Numbered from the stretch's first letter, positions 15,760-25,258 are shown. The stretch is 64,000 nucleotides of DNA from Saprospiraceae bacterium (GCA_026129545.1 JAHCHX010000002.1:788292-852291), one strand, 5' to 3'. The notes: generated from the letters alone by a model not told the origin. Numbers and translations: made by a program.

Positions 15760-17082
15760 TCAAGCACTTTCGTTGACCTCCGCCATTTTCATGAACCAGA
15801 GGGTGAAAAAAAGATAAAAGGCCACGCCAATTGCTGTTTCGATGGTATATTCCACCATGAATGAGCTGAAGACGAGGATTTGGAAGGTTGAAAACAAAAA
15901 AAAGCGTCGGTACAGAGGGGTTGCCAAGGGAGCAAAAAAAGCGACGAGACTCAGCGCCAAGCCAAATACCCCTGTCCCGGCCAAGATATAGAGAAATTGG
16001 TTGTGCGGCAATTTGGGTTCTTTGCTGTATTGAGGATATTGTTCCTTCGTCACGCGCTGCACTTCCGTCGGCAAATCGCCCGTGCCAACTCCGAACACCG
16101 GGTTTGCTCGCCACAACTGCCAGCCAGTATGGAGCGAAACGATGCGCTCGGCATCCGAGTAGGCGCCACCCGTGTTTTGTCGGTATTGCTGCCAATCCCA
16201 TATCATGTAGTGGACGCGCATCCGAAAGCTGGGCAGGGTCTTCATGGCCACTATCGGCGCGGCCACCACGATGCCCAACGCCAATGCGCCCACAACCCAG
16301 CGCCGGGTGTGCCACACATACCAGCCCAGCCCAAAAAGAAGCATCGCATAAAGCCCCAGAATGCCGCTCCTGACAGACAGCACATGGATGAAGAGGAACA
16401 AAAACACCGTTGTGGCTGCCAATGCCAAGCGTTCGCGGGGGCTGCGCCAGTAAAATCCCTCTGCCCAAAGCCACGCCCCCGACACAATGCCTATCGCCAA
16501 AATCAGGCTGAACCGAATGTGACTGCGAGGCACGGGAATAGGGTCGCCGCGCCCGATGCCAGCCACGATTTCGTGAAAATGGAGGGCAAAATGGAGGGCG
16601 ATGCCGAGACAGATAAGGAGCAACATCCAAACGAACGCGTACAACACGAGGCGCATTTGGCGCCCGCTCAACGGGGGCAGGTTGGCAAACACCCACGGCA
16701 GCACAAGGAAAGGCAAGCGCGTCTGCACCCTCCTCAGCCAATAGGCCAAGTCGGCTGACCAAAAGCAACTCAGCGTTGGCGCCGCCAAGAGCAGCAAAAG
16801 GAGGGCAAGTGGCGGTCGTTGGAAAAGTCGTCGGAACGACCACACCAGTATCTGCCGCCACGCCGCCACAGTCCGCGCATTGCGCACGATGCCTTGCTCC
16901 CGGCAACTGACGGCACTTTGCCACAGCCCCACCGCCACCAATCCCCACATGCTGATGGAGAGCAAAAATGGAGAAAGCATCATGCTCGCTATCAGCAGAC
17001 AAGCGAAAAAAATGGTGAGCGCCTGTCGGGCTTCGGGGCCGTTAGGCGCTTGTTTGATTTTGTTTAGAAAATTGAATTTCAA
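15760..17082 (-). CDS. O-antigen ligase / polymerase family membrane protein
   Basis: A 440-residue polytopic membrane protein with about 10-12 hydrophobic helices and the Wzy_C/WaaL-type large periplasmic loop near the C-terminus, containing FGVGTGDLP and LPHNQFLYILAGTGVFGLAL, the conserved histidine region of O-antigen ligases. Proteins of this fold join or polymerise glycans onto lipid or protein carriers at the periplasmic face. The start codon is TTG (17082, MKFNFLNKIKQ) because no ATG occurs before the first membrane helix; this start is uncertain. It overlaps or abuts rsmA and is probably cotranscribed. The acceptor cannot be deduced; ligase, polymerase or protein glycosylation are all possible. 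Confidence 0.8.
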   Translation of the reverse strand: MKFNFLNKIKQAPNGPEARQALTIFFACLLIASMMLSPFLLSISMWGLVAVGLWQSAVSCREQGIVRNARTVAAWRQILVWSFRRLFQRPPLALLLLLLAAPTLSCFWSADLAYWLRRVQTRLPFLVLPWVFANLPPLSGRQMRLVLYAFVWMLLLICLGIALHFALHFHEIVAGIGRGDPIPVPRSHIRFSLILAIGIVSGAWLWAEGFYWRSPRERLALAATTVFLFLFIHVLSVRSGILGLYAMLLFGLGWYVWHTRRWVVGALALGIVVAAPIVAMKTLPSFRMRVHYMIWDWQQYRQNTGGAYSDAERIVSLHTGWQLWRANPVFGVGTGDLPTEVQRVTKEQYPQYSKEPKLPHNQFLYILAGTGVFGLALSLVAFFAPLATPLYRRFFLFSTFQILVFSSFMVEYTIETAIGVAFYLFFTLWFMKMAEVNESA

Positions 17083-17111
17083 CGAATTGTTGCAAGTTGA
17101 GAAGGCAAAGA

Positions 17112-17270
17112 TATACCCAGATTAAAGAGGATTTTAAGATTCCCTTGATTGATTTGCATGATTTTCAAAGGATTGCGAGCACCGTTCGTTCAAAATCACC
17201 TTGTCAGACCCTGTACGCAGGGGCTTGCCCGGCCAAGTGAAGCGGACGGGGCTGATTTGCGTTGACTATA
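17112..17270. repeat. Dispersed intergenic repeat, family A', copy 2
   Basis: A 159-bp copy matching 4713-4894, with ends TATACCCAGATTAAAGAGG and TTTGCGTTGACTATA. Its middle (TTGATTGATTTGCATGATTTT followed by AAAGGATTGCGA) also resembles the core of family A. It lies between the divergent genes at 17082 and 17375. Confidence 0.75.
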
Positions 17271-17300
17271 GGCACAACCTGACGAATCGCCGAACTTCCC

Positions 17301-17308
17301 TACTTTTG
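17301..17308 (+). promoter_or_regulatory. TAnnTTTG -7 box upstream of the methyltransferase lipoprotein
   Basis: TACTTTTG at 17301, 67 bases before the start codon, matches the Bacteroidota -7 consensus. It lies just beyond the end of the family A' repeat. Confidence 0.4.
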
Positions 17309-17374
17309 CCTTGTTCTACAAACCCAAGTGCCGCTCAACAACCGGCCTTGCGTCGTTCTACAAGCAAAGAAAAC

Positions 17375-18133
17375 ATGAAACATCTTTCACCATTCTTCCA
17401 AGTTCTCACACTGGCGCTGGCACTCGTGGCTTGCCGCCACGACGCACCAAACACTTCCGACGCACCTGTGCTGACCCGCGAAAAACCCACGGCCACGCGC
17501 GCGTCCGAACCTTTGCCTTTGCCCAAAACAGGCGCTGGCAACTTTGAAAGCCTCGTGGCCGATTACGAAAGCAAAGAACGGGGCATATGGCAAAAGCCGG
17601 AATTGGTGATTGCGATGCTCGGCGACCTGAGCGACAAAACAGTGGCTGACATTGGCGCCGGCACCGGGTATTTCACATTCCGATTGGTGCCTAAAGCCAA
17701 GAAGGTGATTGCTATTGACATTGACCAACGGTTCATCCGTTTTCTCGACAGCGTGAACGTGCGCCTGCCGCTCCAATACCGCGAGCGTTTCGAGAGCCGG
17801 CTGGCCAAGGCCGACGACCCGCTGCTGATGCCCGAAGAGGCCGATGCGGTAGTGTTGGTGAACACCTATGGCTATATTCAGCAGCGCGTTCAGTACCTGA
17901 AGACCCTATCGAAGGGTATGTCGCCCGGTGCCAGATTGCTCATCATTGATTTTAAAAAGAACAACTTGCCCATCGGTCCGCCGGAGGAATACAAGGTGGC
18001 GCTTTCGCAGGTGGAAAAGGAGCTCATCACGGCGGGTTTTGTCGTCGAAAAAATTGACAAGGACGCGCTCGACTATCAGTACATCGTGTTGGCGACGAAG
18101 CCTTCAAAAACAAAAACCCAAAGCGAACAATAA
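17375..18133 (+). CDS. Lipoprotein with class I SAM-methyltransferase fold
   Basis: A 252-residue protein with a lipoprotein signal (TLALALVAC, lipobox cysteine about residue 20) followed by a full class I methyltransferase domain: VADIGAGTGYFTFRL is motif I, VIAIDID motif II, and LLIIDFKKNNLP a post-motif strand. The frame is open upstream to 17201, but that part runs through a dispersed repeat; the ATG at 17375 gives a clean signal peptide. A SAM-binding fold exported to the periplasm or outer membrane is odd because SAM is cytoplasmic; similar lipoproteins are annotated in Bacteroidota but I know of no proven reaction. It is 28 bases upstream of the site-2 protease gene and probably cotranscribed. 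Confidence 0.8.
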   Translation: MKHLSPFFQVLTLALALVACRHDAPNTSDAPVLTREKPTATRASEPLPLPKTGAGNFESLVADYESKERGIWQKPELVIAMLGDLSDKTVADIGAGTGYFTFRLVPKAKKVIAIDIDQRFIRFLDSVNVRLPLQYRERFESRLAKADDPLLMPEEADAVVLVNTYGYIQQRVQYLKTLSKGMSPGARLLIIDFKKNNLPIGPPEEYKVALSQVEKELITAGFVVEKIDKDALDYQYIVLATKPSKTKTQSEQ

Positions 18134-18161
18134 ATTTCTGCTCACTACTGCTTATTGATTT

Positions 18162-19400
18162 ATGCGCGGCTCTCTGAAGATATTTACTTGGTTGGGCATT
18201 CCGGTGTACTTGCATTGGTCGTTTGCACTCATTTTCCTCTACGCATTTTGGATTGGCTACGACAACAATATGGGTTCGTTCGGGATGTTGTGGGTGCTGG
18301 CTATCATCCTGCCTCTTTTCGGTTTCGTCTTGTTGCACGAATACGGACACTCGCTCACCGCACGCCGCTACGGGGTGGAGACACGAGACATCATCCTGAC
18401 CCCCATAGGGGGCATTGCCCGTTTGGAACGGATGCCCGAAAAACCCATTCAGGAGTTTTTTGTCGCCATTGCGGGGCCAGCGGTCAATGTGGTGATTGCG
18501 CTGATACTTTTTGGGGTGGGGCTACTGCTGTTCGATGGCATTTATTGGGAGGCCTTCCTCGCATCCATCAATGACTATTTCAGTGCCATCGGGCTGTTTT
18601 TTCAGCGCCTCTGGCATTTGATAATCGGACACATTTCGTTTAGCGATTTCAAAATGCTGCTCTCCATGGAGACGCCTTCGCAATTGGAGGAGCTTGTGGC
18701 CGAGACGGGCATTGAGCCGGGCTTATTGCTTACCGCGCTCCCGGCTTTTCTTTCCATCAATCTTGGATTGGCGCTCTTCAATATGTTGCCTGCTTTCCCG
18801 ATGGATGGGGGCCGTGTGTTGCGTGCTTTGTTGGCGGCTCGGCTGGGGCGTGTCCGCGCCACCCAATGGGCCTCGTGGATAGGTCAGGCAGTGGCGGTCG
18901 CGTTCATCCTGTTGAGTTTTCTGGTGGGTACTTTCACGCTTGGGCTGATTGGTTTTTTTGTGTTTATGAGCGCCCGCTCGGAGAACGTGATGGTGCGGTT
19001 CGATGCGCTGCTCAAACGCTACACCGCCCGCGATTTGATGCGTCCCAATTTTACCCGATTGACCGTGACCGACTGGATGCAAACGCCCATTGATTTGGTG
19101 CGGCAGGGATTGGAGCGCCATTTTCTCGTCTTTGATTTGAACGACCAGTTGGTAGGCGCGTTGCGAGAAGAAGCCATCGTGGCCGCCATGAAACGACGCG
19201 ACTTTTCCTCAGAGGTGGCCAACTATCTTCAAAGGGTAGAGTTGGTGCACATCAACGAGCCGTTGCAGACCATCTACTATCATCTTCGGCAACAGGGGCT
19301 TCCTATCTTGGGCGTGGTGGACGGCGGCGAATTGGTGGGGGTGATTGACGAAGTGGGCTTGCAGCATTTCCTGCGCCTGCAGTCGAGCGGAGGTTTTTGA
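18162..19400 (+). CDS. Site-2 protease family (M50) membrane metalloprotease with CBS-like tail
   Basis: A 412-residue intramembrane zinc protease. Active-site motifs are HEYGH in the second helix (VLLHEYGHSLTARRYG) and NMLPAFPMDGGR in the later helix, which supplies the third zinc ligand. The C-terminal 130 residues, after FDALLKRYTARDLM, resemble a CBS pair that may bind a nucleotide. Such proteins (Rip/SpoIVFB group) cleave membrane-bound regulators such as anti-sigma factors within the bilayer. Two sigma/anti-sigma-like pairs lie elsewhere in this window, but a link is only speculation. Start ATG 18162, directly downstream of the lipoprotein. Confidence 0.9.
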   Translation: MRGSLKIFTWLGIPVYLHWSFALIFLYAFWIGYDNNMGSFGMLWVLAIILPLFGFVLLHEYGHSLTARRYGVETRDIILTPIGGIARLERMPEKPIQEFFVAIAGPAVNVVIALILFGVGLLLFDGIYWEAFLASINDYFSAIGLFFQRLWHLIIGHISFSDFKMLLSMETPSQLEELVAETGIEPGLLLTALPAFLSINLGLALFNMLPAFPMDGGRVLRALLAARLGRVRATQWASWIGQAVAVAFILLSFLVGTFTLGLIGFFVFMSARSENVMVRFDALLKRYTARDLMRPNFTRLTVTDWMQTPIDLVRQGLERHFLVFDLNDQLVGALREEAIVAAMKRRDFSSEVANYLQRVELVHINEPLQTIYYHLRQQGLPILGVVDGGELVGVIDEVGLQHFLRLQSSGGF

Positions 19401-19412
19401 GGCGCGTCACGC

Positions 19413-19517
19413 TATACTTCGCGCCGTTAGGTTTTGGGCATGGCTGCAATCGCAATCTGTTCATAATCAAGAACGTCAATCATGTTCATCTAACAAAACC
19501 TAGCGAATCAAGGTATA
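19413..19517 (+). repeat. Dispersed repeat family A, copy 2
   Basis: A 105-bp copy starting TATACTTCGCGCCGTTAGG and ending AATCAAGGTATA, right after the stop of the site-2 protease gene. The same layout as the copies at 13509, 30018 and 32276. Confidence 0.8.
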
Positions 19518-19598
19518 TTTTGCGTATTTGAGGCTGCATCACGATTTGTCCGCATGAGCGTAGATATGCGAGACAGGCTCACAAGTCAAAAAAAGAAA

Positions 19599-19660
19599 GG
19601 GGGGCACCAATTCGGCTGTGGTTGATTCGAATATCATCCACAGCCGAATTGGTGCCCCCC
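19599..19660. terminator. Bidirectional terminator with 23-bp perfect stem
   Basis: Perfect arms at 19599-19621 and 19638-19660 (GGGGGGCACCAATTCGGCTG...) with a 16-base loop, an A-rich run before and seven T after. It separates the converging genes ending at 19400 and 19697. Confidence 0.85.
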
Positions 19661-19696
19661 GTTTTTTTGCAAAAAACGCCCTCACGCGAGGCGGCA

Positions 19697-22600
19697 CTAC
19701 TGCGGAATCCCTTCCGTGCCTGGCAAGAGTGGGCGATTGGGCATGTATGGGACAAAAATCCGCTCCAATTCCTTTTTCAAATCGTCGTCCTTCAAATCAT
19801 CGGCCATGCGCATCAGGGTTTGCGCGGTGCCCAACGCGAAGTCGTTTTCCTGTTTGTAGCCCTTCTGGAAGTTGGGCGAGAGCGAGTTGTAGTGTCGCAG
19901 GTTCTGCTCCATCGTTTTGGCGATGTCCCGAATTTTTGCCTTGGCCTTTTTGTTGTCGCCCGCGCGGAAATACACGTCGGCCAAAAACGCGGAGAATTGG
20001 TCGTAGGGGAAATTGTATTCGGGGAAAACCTCAAAATACCTGTCCACCAAGGCAATGGCTTTGTCTTTTTTGCCTTCCAGCACCAACTGGCGGGCCACCC
20101 GAATGAACACGACCCGCATGGTCTGAAGGCTGGGCATATAGGAACGGTCCACGAACAACCGCTTCTGGTCAAAATTGCCCCAGCGCCATTTCTCCATGAT
20201 GTTTTTGTAAGCGGTCTCCGTGTCCACCCCGCCGCTGCCGATGATGCCGTAGGCATCGGTGGCGCTGGGCGTGTATTTGGGCACGAGGCGCAGCGACAAG
20301 CCTTCCAGTTGCATGAAGTCCTGAAGGTTGAGCAACTTGTCTTCGCGGCAGGTCACCGCCCAATAAATGGGGCGCTTGGAAAAGTTAGAGTTGATGATGT
20401 CGAGAATCGCCAGCTCGTCTTTGATAAGGTATTCCTTTTCTCCCAAGTTGAACCTTATCGTGTCGAGTATGGTGGTGTCGTTGGGCGAGATGAGGTTGTT
20501 GGCAATCATCTCTGCCTTGTTGACGGGAAGGACGAATTGTCGGGTCGGCAGGTGCGTATCGAAATCGCGTCCTCCTTGGGTAGGCAATTTGTGGTCTTCG
20601 CCGAGATACTTCAACACGTCCGACAACAGCATCTCTCGTTCGCCACCGAGGGCATAGAAAGGCGTTTGCACCCTCTTGTAGCCCCGAATTTGCTCCTGCG
20701 GAATGCTCATCTCGATGGCAGGTGCGTCGTTCACCGCTCGGCGCAGCTGATTGATGTACCAGTCAACCGCGATGAGCGAAAGGTTCACCACGCGCACATC
20801 GGTTCGGATTCCTTCCACTTCTTGGCAGTACCAAAGCGGGTAGGTATCGTTGTCGCCATAAGTGAAGATGATGGCGTTTTTGTCGCACGAATTGAGGAAG
20901 TTGCTCGCGTAGTCACGACTGGCAAAGTGTTCGTGGCGGCTGTGGTCGTCCCAGTTTTGCGTCACCATGAGCAAAGGGGCACTCAAAGCCAACAGTGTGG
21001 CCCCCACGCTTCCGAGGGCTTCCGAGAGCCGCAGGCGGGTGGTGAGCAGTTCAAACAGCGCGAGCACGCTCAAGCCAATCCAAATCGCATAGGTAAAAAA
21101 GGAGCCAGCCAGCACATAATCGCGTTCGCGGGGTTCGTTGGGCGGCTGGTTGGAATAGACGATGATGCCAATGCCCGTGATGATGAACAGCGCCATGATG
21201 GCCGCAAAATCGCGCGGGCTGCGCTTGTAGTGGAAGAAAAGCCCTAAAAGGCCGAGCAGGAACGGAATAAAGTAATACTTGTTCCTTGCTTGGTTGTGTT
21301 TCTGGGCATCGGGCAATTCCTTCTGATTGCCCAAGCGCATTTCATCAATGAAATCAATGCCCGATAGCCAGTTGCCCGAGCTGGGGTCCCACGAGAAAAA
21401 GCCTTGTTCGCCATTTTGGCGGCCAACAAAATTCCACATGAAATACCGTCCATACATCCAGCCCAGCTGGTATTTCCAGAAAAACTCAATGTTGTCGGCA
21501 AAAGTCGGTTCGCCCGTGGGTTTGTCAATCCATCGGCGATAGAGCGCGGGCCGGTTTTGTGAATAATCGCCCATGCGCGGGAAAAGGGTCTGACTGGCTG
21601 GGGGAAATTCGTAGTCCACCTTTTCATCCACCACCTCGTAGCGGTTGCCGACGCGCCCGTAGCGTTCTTGGGACTTGATGCCGATGGGCCGCGCATCGAA
21701 GTTCGGGCCGCGCAAGAGGGGGCGTTCGCCATATTGCTCCCTGTTGAGGTAGGGCAGCAGTCGCATGGGGTCGGAAGGGTCGTTCATGTTGATGGGAGGG
21801 TTGGCGTTGGCGCGTATGATGACCATGCCGTATGAAAAATACGCAATGACCACCAAGCCAAGCCCCACCACCAAGCGTTGCAGCAGGCCGTTGCCTCTTT
21901 TCTCTGCCTGCCTGAGACCAAACCAGATGGCTCCGCCAAATATCAGCAACACGGGTATGATGCCCGAATAGAACGGCAGGCCAAAGCTGTTCACCAAAAG
22001 TTTGTCGAAAAATGCCCAAAATGCCGGAATACCTGCGATGATGAGTTTTTGAATGGCCACTATGAACACCACACCCACGCCTGCTGACACAAGCGTGCCC
22101 CACACCGTGGGTTTCTTTTCTTTTTTGAAATAATAAAACATGGCCAGTGCCGGGAACGTGAGCAAGCTCAGCAAGTGCACGCCGATGGAAAGCGCCGTCG
22201 AGTAAAACGCGAACACCAGCCATTTGTCCGACTCTGCCGTGTCGGGCAAGTTGTACCATTTCAAGGTGGCCCACAACGTCATGGCCGTGAAAAATGTGGA
22301 CATGGCATACACCTCGCCTTCCACTGCCGAAAACCAAATAGAAGTGGTGAACGCGGTGGTGAGGCCCGCCACCAAGCCCGCGCCCGCCACCGCGATGGCA
22401 TGGCTGCCCTCAGGCTCGTGGCCCCGACCTTCCAAGGCCAATCGCGCGAGGATGGTCGTGCTCCAACAGACAAACATCGCCGTTGCAGCCGTGCAAAGCG
22501 CCGACATCAGGTTCACGGCGAAAGCAATATCGGCTGGATTGTTGGATAGGATTTCCGCAACCCATGTAAACAAGCGTCCCACAATCAGAAATACGGGTGC

Positions 22601-22762
22601 GCCGGGGGGGTGCACCACTTGAAGTTTGTATGCGCCAGAGATAAATTCGCCACAGTCCCACAGGCTACCTGTGCGTTCGGCTGCCATGCCCAATACGATG
22701 GCTGCGATGCCAAATACCAGCCAGCCTGCGATGTTGTTGAGTGTCTTGAAGGATAGGTTCAT
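19697..22762 (-). CDS. DUF2723 family membrane protein (protein O-mannosyltransferase-like)
   Basis: A 1021-residue protein with a membrane half (about 12 helices, residues 1-560) and a soluble C-terminal half with TPR-like helices (about 870-1000). The N-terminal signature SGAYKLQVVHPPGAPVFLI and the acidic residues just before it (WDCGEF) mark DUF2723, a GT-C glycosyltransferase family related to TMEM260, whose human member is a protein O-mannosyltransferase. In Bacteroidota it is a candidate for periplasmic protein O-glycosylation. The start is the ATG at 22762 (MNLSFKTLNN) rather than the frame start at 22801. A strong promoter match lies 63 bases upstream. The sugar donor is not deducible. 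Confidence 0.87.
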   Translation of the reverse strand: MNLSFKTLNNIAGWLVFGIAAIVLGMAAERTGSLWDCGEFISGAYKLQVVHPPGAPVFLIVGRLFTWVAEILSNNPADIAFAVNLMSALCTAATAMFVCWSTTILARLALEGRGHEPEGSHAIAVAGAGLVAGLTTAFTTSIWFSAVEGEVYAMSTFFTAMTLWATLKWYNLPDTAESDKWLVFAFYSTALSIGVHLLSLLTFPALAMFYYFKKEKKPTVWGTLVSAGVGVVFIVAIQKLIIAGIPAFWAFFDKLLVNSFGLPFYSGIIPVLLIFGGAIWFGLRQAEKRGNGLLQRLVVGLGLVVIAYFSYGMVIIRANANPPINMNDPSDPMRLLPYLNREQYGERPLLRGPNFDARPIGIKSQERYGRVGNRYEVVDEKVDYEFPPASQTLFPRMGDYSQNRPALYRRWIDKPTGEPTFADNIEFFWKYQLGWMYGRYFMWNFVGRQNGEQGFFSWDPSSGNWLSGIDFIDEMRLGNQKELPDAQKHNQARNKYYFIPFLLGLLGLFFHYKRSPRDFAAIMALFIITGIGIIVYSNQPPNEPRERDYVLAGSFFTYAIWIGLSVLALFELLTTRLRLSEALGSVGATLLALSAPLLMVTQNWDDHSRHEHFASRDYASNFLNSCDKNAIIFTYGDNDTYPLWYCQEVEGIRTDVRVVNLSLIAVDWYINQLRRAVNDAPAIEMSIPQEQIRGYKRVQTPFYALGGEREMLLSDVLKYLGEDHKLPTQGGRDFDTHLPTRQFVLPVNKAEMIANNLISPNDTTILDTIRFNLGEKEYLIKDELAILDIINSNFSKRPIYWAVTCREDKLLNLQDFMQLEGLSLRLVPKYTPSATDAYGIIGSGGVDTETAYKNIMEKWRWGNFDQKRLFVDRSYMPSLQTMRVVFIRVARQLVLEGKKDKAIALVDRYFEVFPEYNFPYDQFSAFLADVYFRAGDNKKAKAKIRDIAKTMEQNLRHYNSLSPNFQKGYKQENDFALGTAQTLMRMADDLKDDDLKKELERIFVPYMPNRPLLPGTEGIPQ

Positions 22763-22824
22763 GTTTTCGTGTGTTTTATTGCCTTCGTTCGCCTTCCACA
22801 AGGCTTCGGCGACAAAAAGAAGCG

Positions 22825-22853
22825 CAAAACTAAAAAAGTCCGCCCATCCCCAA
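22825..22853 (-). promoter_or_regulatory. Bacteroidota-type promoter for the DUF2723 gene
   Basis: On the minus strand, TTG (22851-22853) and TAGTTTTG (22825-22832) are 18-19 bases apart, matching the TTG/TAnnTTTG consensus. The -7 box is 62 bases before the start codon. Confidence 0.55.
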
Positions 22854-22883
22854 GTTATTTCGTCATTACTACACGCAAGTCAT

Positions 22884-23927
22884 TTATTTTTTACCCAACT
22901 GAAAAGACAAGCCAAGCGAAATCGCCCGCACCCGTGTGTCGTTTAGCCCGAATGCATGTCTCACATACATGGTGGGTTGCCATTTTTCCAGAAAAGAAAT
23001 ACGATACGACACACCCGCCAAAACACCTCGCTCCCTGTCAATGTCCTGCCGAGGGTCGGCAAACGTTGCGTTGGAAGAGGGGCTGGCCCTGTCACCGCGA
23101 TAGCTTCTTTGCTGCGCAAGGTCGAAGTAGAAACCAGTTGACAACGCCAAACGCTGTTTTTTATCGAGGAACACTTCGGGCACAAGCGCAAAAGAGGTGT
23201 TGAAATAATCATACACCCCGTGACGTGCGTAGCCGCCCTGCTCGGTGACAAAACGAGCTTGCACACCGACTTGACGTCGGGCCACCCATAATTCAAAAAA
23301 AAGACGCAGCGGTGTTTCTCGAAAAAGCAATCCGGCTGAAAAAGCGACTTCCTGCCCCGGCAATCTTTGATGGGAGCTTTCGGTGAAGGCCACATTTTGC
23401 AATGCGAGAAATTCATGGGGCGAACGATTGCCCGCAAACGTGCTCAGATTGGCACCTGCCGAAACCCTGAGCAGTATCTTCATGGGTAGCCGCTTGCGGC
23501 GAAAATCCACCTCCAATCCGTCGGCGCTAAAAGTAGCGTAGCTGCTGCCATGAAAAATCCAAGCTAGCTGCTGCGGCGTACCTTCTGGATTTTCATTTTG
23601 CCAGAAAATCTCATCGCCGCTAAGACGAGCAAGGCGAAAGACTTGTACCGGACTATTGCCGATAGAATCGGTGCGAAGTGTCATGGACATCGCGCCTTCA
23701 AAGCTTGCAACAGTGGCCCGGCTTTGTTCAATCGTATCGCCGCACAGTATGGTAAAAGTTTGGTTCTCAAACGTGTCTTCGCCCAAATAGGCCCAAATCG
23801 AGTAGCAAGCGGCCGTGCGCCCCGATTGATACCAGATACCTTCAAGGTTCTTCAATTCGGGAGCCAACTGTGCCGGGAGGGTGAGTGAGGGAAGGAGGCA
23901 AAGAGCCAAAAACGACAATGATTTCAT
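22884..23927 (-). CDS. Secreted protein with C-terminal outer-membrane barrel-like region
   Basis: A 347-residue protein with a signal peptide (MKSLSFLALCLLPSLTLPAQ). The first half (about 25-150) contains GIWYQSG and a lipocalin/DUF6265-like strand pattern. The second half (about 150-347) has alternating amphipathic strands and ends in an aromatic/leucine strand, ISLGLSFQLGKK, as outer-membrane barrels do. The fusion of a small ligand-binding-like domain with a barrel is an inference from strand pattern only. It follows the M16 peptidase gene by 79 bases on the same strand and precedes the DUF2723 gene. I do not recognise a named family. Confidence 0.6.
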   Translation of the reverse strand: MKSLSFLALCLLPSLTLPAQLAPELKNLEGIWYQSGRTAACYSIWAYLGEDTFENQTFTILCGDTIEQSRATVASFEGAMSMTLRTDSIGNSPVQVFRLARLSGDEIFWQNENPEGTPQQLAWIFHGSSYATFSADGLEVDFRRKRLPMKILLRVSAGANLSTFAGNRSPHEFLALQNVAFTESSHQRLPGQEVAFSAGLLFRETPLRLFFELWVARRQVGVQARFVTEQGGYARHGVYDYFNTSFALVPEVFLDKKQRLALSTGFYFDLAQQRSYRGDRASPSSNATFADPRQDIDRERGVLAGVSYRISFLEKWQPTMYVRHAFGLNDTRVRAISLGLSFQLGKK

Positions 23928-24006
23928 GCGAGAAAGCGGTTTGGTTCAACTTTCTCAATATCACGAGCTACAGGGCGCTTTCGTTGGGTGCTGGTTGAAA
24001 AAGGGC

Positions 24007-25254
24007 CTAAACAGTCAAAGCAGGCAGATAAGTCAAAATGGCCGAGTTGCGTTCTTGAAAAAGGTCATTGGCAACGCGGTGCAAATCAGCGGGTGTCACG
24101 GCAAGGTAAATGTCAACTTCTTCATTCATCAGCTCTGCTCGGTCAAGGATTTCGTAAAAAGCGAGGTTTTGGGCTTTGTTGAGCACACTCGTTTCCGAAA
24201 ACACAACCGTGCTTTCAAAACGGTGTTGGATTTTTTCCAACTCGCGCTGCTCGATGGGGTGTGTCTTCAGCAGTGTCAACTCTTGCCATATCGCGGCCAA
24301 CGCCTCATCAGGTGTCACACCCATCGATGGGCGACCCTCGATGACCATCAAGCCGGGGTCAATGTTGCCCGTGATGTATGCGTCTATTTGAGAAAACAAC
24401 TGGCGCTCTTTCAGAAGGCGGCGATATAGCCTCGACGATTGCCCCTGTGCCAATACATCCGACAGCAAATCAACCGCATAAAAATCCGGGTGAAGTCGAG
24501 CAGGGGTGCGAAAGGCAAGGAAAACGGCTGGCACGGGCACGTTGGAGGAACGTACTTCTCGACGGCGTGGGATGTCTTGCGGAGGTTCGGGCACCAACTG
24601 GCGGTGGGGGGCAGGGCCGGGCGGAATCGCCGCAAACCATTTTTCGGCCAGTTGGAAAGCCTCGCCCGCCCGCACGTTGCCAGCGATGGACAGCACGGCG
24701 TTGTTCGGCGTGTACCATTGTTTGAAAAATGAGCGGACATCGTCGAGCTCCGCTTTTTCCACATGCTCCGGCACGAGGCCAATGACTGGCCACCGATACG
24801 GATGTTCGCGATACATGAGCTCGGAGAGGTGGTGCCACGCATCGCCATAAGGTTCGTTGAGGCAGGTTTCTTTAAACTCCTCGACCACGACCTTGCGTTG
24901 CACATCCAAAGCTTTTTTGGAGATATTGAGCGCCAGCATACGGTCACTTTCGAGCCATAGGGCAGTCTCCAGGTTTTCGGCGGGCATTATTTCGTAGAAA
25001 GTCGTATAATCGTTGGTCGTGTAGGCATTGTTTTCGCCCCCCGCACGCTGGAGCGGGTCGTCGAAATCAGGCACATTTTTGCTACCAGCAAACATGAGGT
25101 GCTCAAATAGGTGGGCAAAGCCGGTCTTGTCGGCTTGCTCGTCGCGTGACCCCACATAGTAAGTGACGTTGACGGCTACAAGTGGCGTGGAAGTGTCCTC
25201 GTGAACAAGGACGCGGAGACCGTTGGGGAGTATCTGGCGAGTGAAATGTACCAT
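24007..25254 (-). CDS. M16 family zinc metallopeptidase (insulinase-like)
   Basis: A 415-residue M16 peptidase with the inverted zinc motif HxxEH in TGFAHLFEHLMFAGS and the downstream third ligand glutamate in the VVVEEFKE region. It comprises one active M16 half plus one inactive half (residues about 190-400), as in the M16B subunits that pair with an inactive partner. No partner gene is next to it. Many Bacteroidota M16B proteins carry a signal peptide; this one begins VHFTRQILPNGLRVLVHEDT and has none visible, so it may be cytoplasmic. It starts 5 bases after the stop of the nuclease remnant. Confidence 0.9.
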   Translation of the reverse strand: MVHFTRQILPNGLRVLVHEDTSTPLVAVNVTYYVGSRDEQADKTGFAHLFEHLMFAGSKNVPDFDDPLQRAGGENNAYTTNDYTTFYEIMPAENLETALWLESDRMLALNISKKALDVQRKVVVEEFKETCLNEPYGDAWHHLSELMYREHPYRWPVIGLVPEHVEKAELDDVRSFFKQWYTPNNAVLSIAGNVRAGEAFQLAEKWFAAIPPGPAPHRQLVPEPPQDIPRRREVRSSNVPVPAVFLAFRTPARLHPDFYAVDLLSDVLAQGQSSRLYRRLLKERQLFSQIDAYITGNIDPGLMVIEGRPSMGVTPDEALAAIWQELTLLKTHPIEQRELEKIQHRFESTVVFSETSVLNKAQNLAFYEILDRAELMNEEVDIYLAVTPADLHRVANDLFQERNSAILTYLPALTV

Positions 25255-25258
25255 CTGG

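Noticed and set aside
15731..17002. 423-residue open frame antisense-shifted to the O-antigen-ligase gene
   Set aside because: Same strand, different frame, high in His/Ala/Gly/Cys with no membrane pattern; the 440-residue frame has the family motifs.
19622..21247. 541-residue plus-strand frame opposite the DUF2723 gene
   Set aside because: Antisense shadow; its start lies in a terminator hairpin and it has no signal, motif or sensible composition.
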